Assembly (NCBI RefSeq): GCF_003002815.1
Contig: NZ_PVTF01000003.1
Location: forward strand, 558,001-622,000
Source of the DNA: Umezawaea tangerina
GTDB taxonomy: Bacteria > Actinomycetota > Actinomycetes > Mycobacteriales > Pseudonocardiaceae
Length of the DNA: 64,000 bases
Reading direction: 5' to 3'
Each line of letters starts with the position of its first letter. The first letter of the stretch is position 1. Shown here piece after piece: positions 34,532 through 43,246 of the stretch. Under the pieces are notes generated by a model. The model saw nothing but the letters and a program-made list of their open reading frames with translations, ran no database searches and was not told the DNA's origin. The translations under genes and the position numbers were made by a program.

Positions 34532-36967
34532 TTACTCCGACCTCTCCACCTCCTGCGGCCGAACAGGCTGAAACACCGGCATCCCCCTCCGCGCCATCGG
34601 CAGCGAAGGCGTGAACCCCCCACCCCCCTCCTCCACCGAGTCCGCCCTCGTCAACCCCGCCGCGATGGCCACAGCCCGATCCCACTCCGGGTCCGACGTG
34701 TAGTCCGCGTGCCCGCACACCCCCGACGCCCACCGCCGCCCCGGAAAAGGCCCCCTCTGCGGATCCGGCAACCAGTGGTCCCCTCCCAGCACCAGCGCCC
34801 CGTTCGGCCCCCTCAACGCAGGCGGCAACGCCCCCTCCGTCCCGTCTGGCAGGTACCCGACCCCCAGCAACATCCCGTCGAACACCTGCCTCCCCCAGGT
34901 GGTCACAGCACCCCCAAGCGGATCCGTGCCACGGCAGAGCGCCCTCCACCGCCCGTCCAACCCCCCGGCCAACGCCGCCAACGAACTGTGCGGCACCACG
35001 GCGGGAAACGCCCTCGGGTACGCCCACTGCAACTGCGACCCGGCCGTCAGCAACCCCACCCGCTCCCGATCCTCCGGCGGCAGGACCTCCAACAACCGTG
35101 CCGCGGCGACGGCCACCAGCAAGCTCCCCTGGCTGTGCCCCGTCAGCACGACGCGAGTCCCCCGGTCCCGCAGGTGCTCACGCGTCCGCGCGACCAGCTC
35201 CGGCACCACCTTCAACGCGTAGCACGGCGGCACCACCGGATGCGCCTCACGGGGCCAGAACGACGCGATGTCCGCCATGATCCCGAGCCTCCGCCCGGAC
35301 TGCGGTCGCCGGGCCGCCAACCACACCGCCCGCAGCAGCGTCACCGCGAGCAGTCCCAGCACCAGCACCCCGAACGTCGAGAACGGCCTGGTCCACGCCG
35401 CGGGCTCGATCTGCCGCAACCGCAGCGCGGTGGCCGGGATCGCCCCCGCGACCAGCACCGCCGCGACGACCAGCAGCACGTGGTGGCTGTGGTTGCGCTC
35501 CCAGCGGGCCCACCACCACGCCCGTGACGCCTGCTTGATGTCCCGCGCCCGCCCCGAGTGCAGCAGCGACGCCTCGCGCGCCCACTCCTTGCCGCGGCGC
35601 AGCGAGCTCCACCGGACCATGCCCGTGGTCGCGGCGATCACGGCGCCCGCCAGCAGCCCGAGCACCCCGGCCACGCCCCAGAGCAGGGTGATGTAGCCGT
35701 AGCCGATGGGCAGCGGCAGGTTCCCGCCGAGCAGCCACCGGGTGGTCAGCGCGACGCCCGCGCCGAACCCGCCGCCGAGCAGCCCGGCGACGACCAGGAC
35801 CGGCGCCGCCATCCAGCCGCCCGCCCACGGCCGCAGCTCGCGGGGGAGCGAGGACCAGGTGCGGCGGGCCAGCAGCGCGGCGGGGGCGAGCAGGAGGCCG
35901 AGCAGCGCGCACACCAGCACCAGCAGCGCGGCGAGGACCTGCACGCCGACGTCGACGCCGGGCATCCGCGGCGGCAGCCGGTCGAGCAGGCACGCGGCGA
36001 GCAGGAACAACACCGTGGCGAGGGCCACCAGGACCTGCCGCGGGCGGCGGCCGAGCGCGGCGCGCAGCCAGCGTCCGCCGCGGTGCGGGGCCCCGCCGGT
36101 CGGGTCGTCCAGCAGCATCGTGCCGAGCGCGGCGACGCCGATCAGCAGCAGTCCGAGCGCCCACGCGGCCGTGATCGCCATCCCCTGCGAACCGGGCGCG
36201 ACCAGCGGTCCGAGCGGTCCGCCGAGCGCGATCACGGTGATCGCGCCGAGCGCCGCGACGATGTGCAGCGAGCGCAGCGCCGGCGTGTCCGGGTCGGTGG
36301 CGATGTGCGTGCCGGGCAAACCCGTCATCGTGGGTTCCCCCTCGGCGTCGAGGGGTTCCGGCCGGTCGATCCGCCAGTCCACAGTGGACAGCCGAGCCAG
36401 CACGAGGATCAGCAGTGCGATCGGGGCGAGCCCGACACCCGCCCGCACCCACGGCACCGCGCGCACCGAGGCAGGCACCACGTCGGCCAGGCACGCCGAC
36501 CCCGGCGCGAGGCACTGCGCGGCGAACAGGTCCAGCGTCACGACCGCCGTCTGCGCCACGAGCAGCACGGTGAGCAGCAGCGCGGCCAGCCGCAGCAGCG
36601 ACCGCAGCCCGATGCCGAGCAGGTGCGCGGCCGTGCTGCGCTCCGGCACCGGCGGCAGCATCCAGTGCGCCACGTTCGCCAGGCTGAACGGGAACAGCAC
36701 CGCCCAGGTCGCCTTCGACCAGCCGCCGGACGTCATCGCGCCCCACAGGTACCCCTCGACCACGCGGGTGATCGGACGGCCCTCGGCCTGCAGCACCGGC
36801 CCCGGCCCCGGCCTGCGCAGCCGGTCCGCAGGCCGCACGATCCGGCCGAGCCCGTCACCGGCCACGTCCACCGCGGCCACCGCGTCCACGAGCGATTGCG
36901 GGGTCGTGCCCTGCACGCCGTGCACCCGCAACTCGACGACCCGTGTGTCGGGGCCTGGAATGAGCAT
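34532..36967 (-). CDS. Large membrane protein with serine-hydrolase domain
   Basis: An 811-residue protein. It starts [22 protein letters not shown], a segment found in alpha/beta-hydrolase-like proteins, then has a long membrane region with roughly ten to twelve helices (about residues 110-560). The C-terminal 250 residues hold the nucleophile motif [18 protein letters not shown] (G-H-S-Q-G) with a later GGDHWLPDP and GHADYTSDP that may supply acid and histidine. The whole suggests a membrane-embedded lipase or esterase; the substrate is unknown. The last 150 bases coding the C-terminus lie in the C-rich island, so the sense strand there is G-rich. Convergent with the kinase, divergent from sahH. 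Confidence 0.75.
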   Translation of the reverse strand: MLIPGPDTRVVELRVHGVQGTTPQSLVDAVAAVDVAGDGLGRIVRPADRLRRPGPGPVLQAEGRPITRVVEGYLWGAMTSGGWSKATWAVLFPFSLANVAHWMLPPVPERSTAAHLLGIGLRSLLRLAALLLTVLLVAQTAVVTLDLFAAQCLAPGSACLADVVPASVRAVPWVRAGVGLAPIALLILVLARLSTVDWRIDRPEPLDAEGEPTMTGLPGTHIATDPDTPALRSLHIVAALGAITVIALGGPLGPLVAPGSQGMAITAAWALGLLLIGVAALGTMLLDDPTGGAPHRGGRWLRAALGRRPRQVLVALATVLFLLAACLLDRLPPRMPGVDVGVQVLAALLVLVCALLGLLLAPAALLARRTWSSLPRELRPWAGGWMAAPVLVVAGLLGGGFGAGVALTTRWLLGGNLPLPIGYGYITLLWGVAGVLGLLAGAVIAATTGMVRWSSLRRGKEWAREASLLHSGRARDIKQASRAWWWARWERNHSHHVLLVVAAVLVAGAIPATALRLRQIEPAAWTRPFSTFGVLVLGLLAVTLLRAVWLAARRPQSGRRLGIMADIASFWPREAHPVVPPCYALKVVPELVARTREHLRDRGTRVVLTGHSQGSLLVAVAAARLLEVLPPEDRERVGLLTAGSQLQWAYPRAFPAVVPHSSLAALAGGLDGRWRALCRGTDPLGGAVTTWGRQVFDGMLLGVGYLPDGTEGALPPALRGPNGALVLGGDHWLPDPQRGPFPGRRWASGVCGHADYTSDPEWDRAVAIAAGLTRADSVEEGGGGFTPSLPMARRGMPVFQPVRPQEVERSE

Positions 36968-37111
36968 GGTCGATCCTTACTGCAGCTCCGCGTGGTGAGG
37001 TCGAACCGCCATAGTGGGCCATCGGCCACCCGATCACGGCGAACGGACCGGCCCGGCGTGGCGGCGGTAGGGTCGATTGACCCGTTAGTGCTGCCGTGGA
37101 GGGAACTGCGA

Positions 37112-38584
37112 ATGACCGCCGACATCGAGGCCGCGAGGCTCCAAACACGCAACGGGCTGGACTTCGCCGTTGCCGATCTCTCGCTCGCCGAGTTCGGCCG
37201 CAAGGAGATCCGGCTCGCCGAGCACGAGATGCCCGGCCTGATGGCCCTGCGTCGCGAGTACGCCGAGGTCTACCCGCTCAAGGGCGCCCGCGTGTCGGGC
37301 TCCCTGCACATGACCGTGCAGACCGCCGTCCTCATCGAGACGCTCGTCTCGCTGGGCGCCGAGGTCCGCTGGGCGTCGTGCAACATCTTCTCCACCCAGG
37401 ACCACGCCGCCGCGGCCGTCGTGATCGGCCCGCACGGCACCCCGGAGGAGCCCAAGGGCGTCCCGGTGTTCGCCTGGAAGGGTGAGACCCTCCCCGAGTA
37501 CTGGTGGGCCACCGAGAAGATGCTGACCTGGCCCGACGGCGGGCCGAACATGATCCTGGACGACGGCTGCGACGCCACGATGCTCGTCCACAACGGCGTC
37601 CAGTACGAGAAGGCCGGAGTCGTCCCCGCCGACGACGAGAACGACTCGGACGAGTGGAAGGTCGTGCTCCAGACGCTGCGCGACTCCCTCGCGGCGGACT
37701 CCTCGAAGTGGACCAAGATCGCCGAGGGCATCCGCGGCGTGACCGAGGAGACCACCACCGGCGTCATGCGGCTCTACCAGCTGGCCGCGGCGGGCACGCT
37801 GCTGTTCCCGGCGATCAACGTCAACGACGCGGTCACCAAGTCGAAGTTCGACAACCGCTACGGCATCCGGCACTCGCTGATCGACGGCATCAACCGCGGC
37901 ACCGACGTCCTCATCGGCGGCAAGGTGGCCGTGGTCTGCGGTTACGGCGACGTCGGCAAGGGCGCGGCGGAGTCGCTGCGCGGCCAGGGCGCCCGCGTGA
38001 TCATCACCGAGATCGACCCGATCTGCGCCCTCCAGGCGGCGATGGACGGCTACGACGTCAAGCGCCTCGAGTCGGTGCTCGACGTCGCCGACATCGTCAT
38101 CACGACGACCGGAAACAAGGACGTCGTCACCGCCGAGCACATGGCGTCGATGAAGCACCAGTCGATCCTCGGCAACATCGGCCACTTCGACAACGAGCTG
38201 GACATGGCGGGCCTGTCCCGCTACCCCGGCGTCAAGAAGGTCAACATCAAGCCGCAGGTCGACGAGTGGGTCTTCCCCACCGGCAAGTCGATCATCGTGC
38301 TGTCCGAGGGCCGCCTGCTCAACCTGGGCAACGCCACCGGCCACCCGAGCTTCGTGATGTCGAACTCCTTCTCCAACCAGGTGATCGCGCAGATCGAGCT
38401 GTTCACCAAGCACCAGGAGTACGACAAGGAGGTGTACCGCCTGCCCAAGGTCCACGACGAGAAGGTGGCGCGCATCCACCTCGCGGCGCTGGGTGGCGAG
38501 CTCACCAAGCTCACCAAGGAACAGGCCGAGTACATCGACGTCGACGTCGAAGGCCCCTACAAGAGCGACCACTACCGGTATTGA
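37112..38584 (+). CDS. sahH: Adenosylhomocysteinase
   Basis: Hydrolyses S-adenosylhomocysteine to adenosine and homocysteine, removing the product inhibitor of methyltransferases. The 490-residue enzyme has the substrate segment [16 protein letters not shown] near residue 62, the NAD-binding loop [20 protein letters not shown] near residue 273 and the C-terminal KSDHYRY, which contacts NAD of a neighbouring subunit. The actinobacterial insert around residues 170-210 ([20 protein letters not shown]) is present. ATG at 37112 has GGAGGGA seven bases upstream. It matches Rv3248c and begins the return to the core gene order. I saw no SAH riboswitch in the 143-bp leader. Confidence 0.96.
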   Translation: MTADIEAARLQTRNGLDFAVADLSLAEFGRKEIRLAEHEMPGLMALRREYAEVYPLKGARVSGSLHMTVQTAVLIETLVSLGAEVRWASCNIFSTQDHAAAAVVIGPHGTPEEPKGVPVFAWKGETLPEYWWATEKMLTWPDGGPNMILDDGCDATMLVHNGVQYEKAGVVPADDENDSDEWKVVLQTLRDSLAADSSKWTKIAEGIRGVTEETTTGVMRLYQLAAAGTLLFPAINVNDAVTKSKFDNRYGIRHSLIDGINRGTDVLIGGKVAVVCGYGDVGKGAAESLRGQGARVIITEIDPICALQAAMDGYDVKRLESVLDVADIVITTTGNKDVVTAEHMASMKHQSILGNIGHFDNELDMAGLSRYPGVKKVNIKPQVDEWVFPTGKSIIVLSEGRLLNLGNATGHPSFVMSNSFSNQVIAQIELFTKHQEYDKEVYRLPKVHDEKVARIHLAALGGELTKLTKEQAEYIDVDVEGPYKSDHYRY

Positions 38585-38645
38585 TGGTCGCTGCTCCGCG
38601 GACTCCGGCTCGGCCGCTTCGAGTCGGCACGTCGGCACCGATTTT

Positions 38646-38684
38646 CTTCGCCCCCGGGGAGACTCCGTCGCCCTGGGGGCGAAG
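38646..38684. terminator. Terminator-like hairpin after sahH
   Basis: CTTCGCCCCC-type arm (38646-38658) pairs with GGGGGCGAAG (38671-38684) with one mismatch, loop about 12 nt. It lies between sahH and the convergent regulator gene. Confidence 0.65.
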
Positions 38685-38729
38685 GAAATGGGAACCGACC
38701 CACCGGCGCGGCCTCACGCCGGGGTTCCG

Positions 38730-39719
38730 CTAGCTCCACTCCACGGAGACGCCGGCGGTGCCGGGGCCGACATCGGAGAAGTAGGCGCTGACGACGCCGC
38801 CCAGGCCGCAGACCAGCTCGTCGACGTCGACGGGGGTGGCGAGCAGGCCGCTGCGGAACTGCTTGGTGCACCGGGCGGGCAGCGCGCGCCGGTGGAAGCC
38901 CATCTGCACGAGGTAGCTCGGGCACGGGTCGCGGAACGTGCGGTGGTGACCGGGGGTGGGACCGCCGGTCTCGTCCACGACGGTGTAGCTGAAGACGTGC
39001 TCCTCGCCCTCGGCGAGCCTGCGGTCGAACAGCAGCTCCACGGCCATCCCGCGCGACGCCGCCTGCCTGCGCAGCCGCCCCTGGCGGCACCCCTCACCCG
39101 GCCGGATGGTGGCCTCGTCTATCCGGCAGCCCTCGTCGCCCTGGTGCACGGCCAGGTACCGGTCCGGCCCGCCGCGCAGCGCCCGCACGACCAGCCGGGT
39201 CGTCACGGCCCGCTGCTCGTGCCTGCCGCCGATCAGGATGGCGTCGTGCACGCTGAGCATCTCCAGGTCGGCGTTGGACCGGCTGGACTCGGGGATGGCG
39301 TCGAACTCGGCCAGCAGCGGCGCGGTGTCCGCCCACGCCGACGCCAGCTCGGCGAACCCGGCGGGCGAGGGCCGCTGGGCGTGCGGCGGCTGCCGGGGGC
39401 CGATCAGCGCGATCAGCGAGTCCGGCGGCAGCTTCAGCACGGTCTCCAGCGCGCGCACGGTCGGGATCGCCCTGGGCACCTCGGGGTGGCGCAGGCCGCG
39501 TTGCCAGTAGCTCAGGGTCGACTGGCCGACCTGCACGCCGAGCTGCTCGATGTGCGCGCGCAGCCGGGCGAGCGACAGCCCCCGGTGCGCGATGGCGTCG
39601 CGCAGTGCCCGGTGGAACGGCCCGTAGCGCAGCGTTTCGGCCAGTGAGGCGGGCAGTCCTCCGATCGGGGGGCCGGTCGGCTCGTCAGCCGGACCGGCGT
39701 GCCCGAAGTCCGCGGTCAC
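38730..39719 (-). CDS. XRE-type HTH DNA-binding protein
   Basis: About 329 residues. The N-terminal region carries a helix-turn-helix of XRE type: RDAIAHRGLSLARLRAHIEQ then VGQSTLSYWQRGLRHPEVPR, followed by a C-terminal ligand- or partner-binding region of about 230 residues with no recognised domain (EMLSVHDAILIGGRHEQRAV and DELVCGLGGVVSAYFSDVG). GTG at 39719, with AAGGTGG seven bases upstream, is preferred over a GTG at 39797. It is divergent from tmk; an inverted repeat in between could be its operator. The target is not known. Confidence 0.8.
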   Translation of the reverse strand: MTADFGHAGPADEPTGPPIGGLPASLAETLRYGPFHRALRDAIAHRGLSLARLRAHIEQLGVQVGQSTLSYWQRGLRHPEVPRAIPTVRALETVLKLPPDSLIALIGPRQPPHAQRPSPAGFAELASAWADTAPLLAEFDAIPESSRSNADLEMLSVHDAILIGGRHEQRAVTTRLVVRALRGGPDRYLAVHQGDEGCRIDEATIRPGEGCRQGRLRRQAASRGMAVELLFDRRLAEGEEHVFSYTVVDETGGPTPGHHRTFRDPCPSYLVQMGFHRRALPARCTKQFRSGLLATPVDVDELVCGLGGVVSAYFSDVGPGTAGVSVEWS

Positions 39720-39750
39720 CGCGGCACCACCTTCCGCACGCCGAAGTGTT

Positions 39751-39853
39751 GGTTCACCGTAGTCACTCGATCCGGTGACCGGAAGATCCTGTTTCACCCA
39801 TGTGGGTTACAGGCTTGCTCTGGAACTCGATCGGACGTACCTCACGGTGAACC
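39751..39853. promoter_or_regulatory. Inverted repeat pair in regulator-tmk intergenic region
   Basis: GGTTCACCGT (39751-39760) is mirrored by ACGGTGAACC (39844-39853). The two 10-bp arms flank the intergenic region from the HTH gene to tmk, with TCCGGTGACCGGA-like sequence between. Candidate paired operator sites for the HTH protein; the function is untested. Confidence 0.35.
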
Positions 39854-39880
39854 AGCCGATCCCCCTCTAAGGTGGCCGGC

Positions 39881-40525
39881 GTGGGAAAGCTGGTGGTGAT
39901 CGAGGGGTTGGACGGGTCGGGCAAGCGCACCTTGGCCGGGGTGCTGACCAGGCAGCTGGTCGAACGGGGGGCGCGGGTGACGAGCCGCGCGTTCCCCCGC
40001 TACGGCGAGAGCGTGCACGCGGACCTCGTGCGGGAGGCCCTGCACGGCAGGCTGGGCGACCTCACCGACTCCGTGTACGCGATGGCCGTGCTCTACGCGC
40101 TGGACCGGCAGGGTGCCGCGACCGCGATCCGGGCCGACCTCGCCACCCACGACGTGGTCCTGCTGGACCGGTACGTGGCGTCCAACGCCGCCTACGGCGC
40201 GGCCCGGCTGCACGAGGACGCGGGCGGCCGGTTCGTCGAGTGGGTGCGGGCGCTGGAGGCGGACCGCTTCGGACTCCCGTCGCCGGACCTCCAGTTGCTG
40301 CTGCGGGTCCCCACGGCCGTCGCCGCCGACCGCGCCGCGCGCCGCGAGCAGACCGAGGCCGACCGCGCGCGGGACCTGTACGAGGCCGACCGCGATCTCC
40401 AGCAGCGGTGCGCGGAGGTCTACGACGGGCTCGCCACAAGCGGGTGGCTCGGCCCGTGGGAAGTGCTCGACGACACGTCGGACGTGAAGATCTCGGCTCT
40501 TCTCGATCGCCTCTTCTGCCGCTAG
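39881..40525 (+). CDS. tmk: Thymidylate kinase
   Basis: Phosphorylates dTMP to dTDP, needed for DNA synthesis. The 214-residue enzyme has P-loop GLDGSGKRTLAG at residue 9, the DRYVASNAAYGAAR motif near residue 95 (dTMP site) and a lid region rich in Arg. GTG at 39881 is preferred, because AAGGTGG then falls at proper spacing; the GTG at 39872 would lie in that site. It precedes mtrA, as Rv3247c precedes mtrA in M. tuberculosis. A hairpin with a T-run follows, so tmk is probably terminated before mtrA. Confidence 0.92.
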   Translation: MGKLVVIEGLDGSGKRTLAGVLTRQLVERGARVTSRAFPRYGESVHADLVREALHGRLGDLTDSVYAMAVLYALDRQGAATAIRADLATHDVVLLDRYVASNAAYGAARLHEDAGGRFVEWVRALEADRFGLPSPDLQLLLRVPTAVAADRAARREQTEADRARDLYEADRDLQQRCAEVYDGLATSGWLGPWEVLDDTSDVKISALLDRLFCR

Positions 40526-40552
40526 CGGTCACCCTCCGTGCACCCCGTCCGA

Positions 40553-40595
40553 GCGGTGTCGAGACGCCGCCCTAGGCCGTCCGAGTGGGTTTTTT
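40553..40595 (+). terminator. Rho-independent-type terminator after tmk
   Basis: Hairpin with a 7-bp stem (40553-40570, CGAG loop, one G-T pair) followed 20 bases later by a six-T run (40590-40595). It is the only strong T-run in this region. Confidence 0.5.
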
Positions 40596-40788
40596 CGGCT
40601 GAAACGGTAGTTTCCGTAACGAAAAGTGAGCGCACCGCGTATTAGTTCCAGACAACCGCGCAGCGGCTCTGACAGGGCGAGGTGGCCTGGTGGAACGACA
40701 GCATCAGCTGGTTACGGATCGAACCCGCGCGACGACCAGCAGCGATGATCGCTGGGCGGTGCGCGAACGGCAGGCCGTCAGTGCGACG

Positions 40789-41475
40789 ATGTTCGGCATG
40801 AAGGCACGTGTGCTGGTGGTGGACGACGACCCCGCGTTGGCGGAGATGCTGACCATCGTCCTGAGGGGCGAGGGGTTCGACACCGCGGTTGTGGCCGACG
40901 GCGCTCGGGCACTGCCCGCGCTGCGCGAGCTCAAGCCAGACCTGGTCCTGCTCGACCTCATGCTGCCGGGCATGAACGGCATCGACGTCTGCAAGGCGAT
41001 CCGCTCGGAGTCGGGCGTACCGATCGTGATGCTGACGGCGAAGAGCGACACCGTGGACGTGGTGCTGGGCCTCGAGTCCGGCGCGGACGACTACGTGGTC
41101 AAGCCGTTCAAGCCGAAGGAGCTGGTCGCGCGGATCCGGGCGCGGCTCAGGCGCACCGAGAACGAGCCCGCGGAGACGCTGGCGATCGGTGACCTGAGCA
41201 TCGACGTCCCCGGTCACGAGGTGTTGAGGGAGGGCAGGCCGATCCAGCTCACGCCGCTGGAGTTCGACCTGCTGGTGGCGCTGGCGCGCAAGCCGCGCCA
41301 GGTGTTCACCAGGGAGGTGCTGCTCGAACAGGTGTGGGGCTACCGGCACGCGGCCGACACCCGCCTGGTCAACGTGCACGTCCAGCGCCTGCGGTCGAAG
41401 GTGGAGCGGGACCCGGAGCACCCGGAGGTCGTGCTGACCGTCCGCGGCGTCGGGTACAAGGCCGGTCCGCCGTGA
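40789..41475 (+). CDS. mtrA: Response regulator MtrA
   Basis: Essential OmpR-family regulator of cell division and envelope genes. The receiver has VLVVDDDPALAEMLTIVLRG, the phosphorylated Asp in LVLLDLMLPGMNGIDVC and the Lys in YVVKPFKPKEL. The winged helix runs to TVRGVGYKAGPP, nearly identical to M. tuberculosis MtrA. The start is either ATG at 40789 (MFGMKARV) or ATG at 40798; neither has a ribosome site, and the M-x-x-M start of Mtb MtrA supports the former. The 190 bp upstream hold the promoter; no motif could be assigned. First gene of mtrA-mtrB-lpqB. Confidence 0.96.
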   Translation: MFGMKARVLVVDDDPALAEMLTIVLRGEGFDTAVVADGARALPALRELKPDLVLLDLMLPGMNGIDVCKAIRSESGVPIVMLTAKSDTVDVVLGLESGADDYVVKPFKPKELVARIRARLRRTENEPAETLAIGDLSIDVPGHEVLREGRPIQLTPLEFDLLVALARKPRQVFTREVLLEQVWGYRHAADTRLVNVHVQRLRSKVERDPEHPEVVLTVRGVGYKAGPP

Positions 41476-41494
41476 CACCGCGGGAGTACCGGGG

Positions 41495-43246
41495 ATGACC
41501 TGGCGCACGCGGCTGCTCCGCCCCGTCGTCCGCAGGCTGCGGACCGGTGTGGAGCAGGCGCGCAAGCGGTGGCTCGCGTTCGGCGAGCTGTGGCGGCGGT
41601 CGTTGCAGCTGCGGGTGGTGGTGAGCACCCTCGCGCTGTCCTCGGCCGTCGTCTTCGTGCTGGGCATGGTGCTCCAGATGCAGATAACCAACCAGCTGCT
41701 CGAGACCAAGACGAACGCGGCGATCCAGCAGGCCAAGGCCAGCGCCGCCGTGGTCCAGCCGGACCTGCTTGGGCTCAACCCCGGTCCGGACAGCGTGCGC
41801 ACGCGCTTCCTCAGCGCGGTCAACAAGATCAACACCGCCAGCTCGGGCCAGGACGTGGCGAGCTCGGGCGCCGGTGCCTTCGAGCCGGTGTTCGACGACG
41901 CGGGCAACAACGGCGCGGACGGCAGGCCCACGACGGTCGGCCCCATCCAGGACGTGCCCGCCGGGCTGGCGAAGATGGTGCAGGCGGGCTTCTCCGGCAG
42001 CCAGATCACCACCGTGGACCGCGAGACGGGCCGCACGACGCTGCTCGTGGTCGGCATCCCGGTCAACAGCTCCGCCCGCGCCATGCAGCTCTACCTGCTG
42101 TTCCCGCTGACCAGCGAGCAGGCCACCGCCGCGGTCGTGCAGAACACCCTCGTCGTCGGCGGCCTCGTCCTGCTCCTGCTGCTCGCGGTGATCGCGAACC
42201 TGGTGACCAGGCAGGTCGTCCGCCCGGTCCGGCAGGCCGCCGAGGTCGCGGAGCGGTTCGCCGACGGCAGCCTCGACGAGCGGATGATCGTGGTCGGGGA
42301 GGACGACGTGGCCAGGCTCGCCCAGTCCTACAACGAGATGGCCGAGAGCATCCAGGAGCAGATCCAGCAGCTGGAGGACTTCGGCCAGCTCCAGCGCCGG
42401 TTCACCTCCGACGTGTCGCACGAGCTGCGCACCCCGCTGACCACCGTCCGGATGGCGGCCGACGTGCTGCACGCCTCGCGCGAGCAGTTCCCCGGCGGCC
42501 TGGCCAGGTCCACCGAGCTGCTGGTCGACGAGCTGGACCGGTTCGAGTCGCTGCTCGGCGACCTGCTGGAGATCAGCAAGCTCGACGCGGGCGTCGAGGA
42601 GCTGGCGGCGGACCCGGTGGACGTCCGGGTGCTCGCCCGGCGGGCGCGTGACGCCGTCCGCGCCATCGCCACCGGCAACGGCACCACGATCGTCATGGAC
42701 ATGCCCGACCACGAGGTCACCGCCGAGCTGGACTCCCGCCGCGTCGAGCGGATCCTGCGCAACCTGCTGGCCAACGCGGTCGACCACGGCGAGGGCCTGC
42801 CGGTCGAGCTGACCGTGCGCGGCGACGGCAACGCCGTCGCGGTCACCGTCCGGGACCACGGCGTCGGCCTGCGCGCGGGCGAGGCGGAGCTGGTGTTCAA
42901 CCGGTTCTGGCGCGCGGACCCGTCGCGCAACCGGCGCACCGGCGGCACCGGCCTCGGCCTGTCGATCAGCCTGGAGGACGCCCGGCTGCACGGCGGCTGG
43001 CTGGAGGCCTGGGGCGAACGCGGCTACGGCGCGGTGTTCCGGCTGACCCTGCCGTGCACGCACGGCCACGAGATCACCACCAGCCCCCTGCCGCTGCGGC
43101 CCGAGGACCTGCCGGTCATCGAGGCCGTCGCCGAGGAGCCGGAGACCTCGCCCGAGGAGGTCGAGGCGCCGAAGTCCGAGTTCACCTGGCAGCCCGCCGA
43201 ACCGGTCGGCGGGATCGAGTCGTCCGAGCGGGAGGAGGTCGGGTGA
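41495..43246 (+). CDS. mtrB: Sensor histidine kinase MtrB
   Basis: A 583-residue sensor kinase that phosphorylates MtrA. One helix at about residues 38-60, an extracytoplasmic domain to about 215, a second helix (218-245), a HAMP domain (VVRPVRQAAEVAERFADGSL), the H-box SDVSHELRTPLTTVRMA with His near residue 309, and the ATPase with N-box ILRNLLANAVDHGEG and GGTGLGLSISLEDA. A C-terminal extension of about 60 acidic residues follows. The GTGA overlap links its stop to lpqB. Matches Rv3245c. Confidence 0.95.
   Translation: MTWRTRLLRPVVRRLRTGVEQARKRWLAFGELWRRSLQLRVVVSTLALSSAVVFVLGMVLQMQITNQLLETKTNAAIQQAKASAAVVQPDLLGLNPGPDSVRTRFLSAVNKINTASSGQDVASSGAGAFEPVFDDAGNNGADGRPTTVGPIQDVPAGLAKMVQAGFSGSQITTVDRETGRTTLLVVGIPVNSSARAMQLYLLFPLTSEQATAAVVQNTLVVGGLVLLLLLAVIANLVTRQVVRPVRQAAEVAERFADGSLDERMIVVGEDDVARLAQSYNEMAESIQEQIQQLEDFGQLQRRFTSDVSHELRTPLTTVRMAADVLHASREQFPGGLARSTELLVDELDRFESLLGDLLEISKLDAGVEELAADPVDVRVLARRARDAVRAIATGNGTTIVMDMPDHEVTAELDSRRVERILRNLLANAVDHGEGLPVELTVRGDGNAVAVTVRDHGVGLRAGEAELVFNRFWRADPSRNRRTGGTGLGLSISLEDARLHGGWLEAWGERGYGAVFRLTLPCTHGHEITTSPLPLRPEDLPVIEAVAEEPETSPEEVEAPKSEFTWQPAEPVGGIESSEREEVG

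Noticed and set aside
35558-37111. Long N-terminal extension in frame with sahH
   Set aside because: Overlaps the membrane hydrolase; sahH homologues start at the [13 protein letters not shown] with a good ribosome site.
36968-37111. SAH riboswitch upstream of sahH
   Set aside because: No match to the conserved core was recognised by eye; a covariance search would decide.
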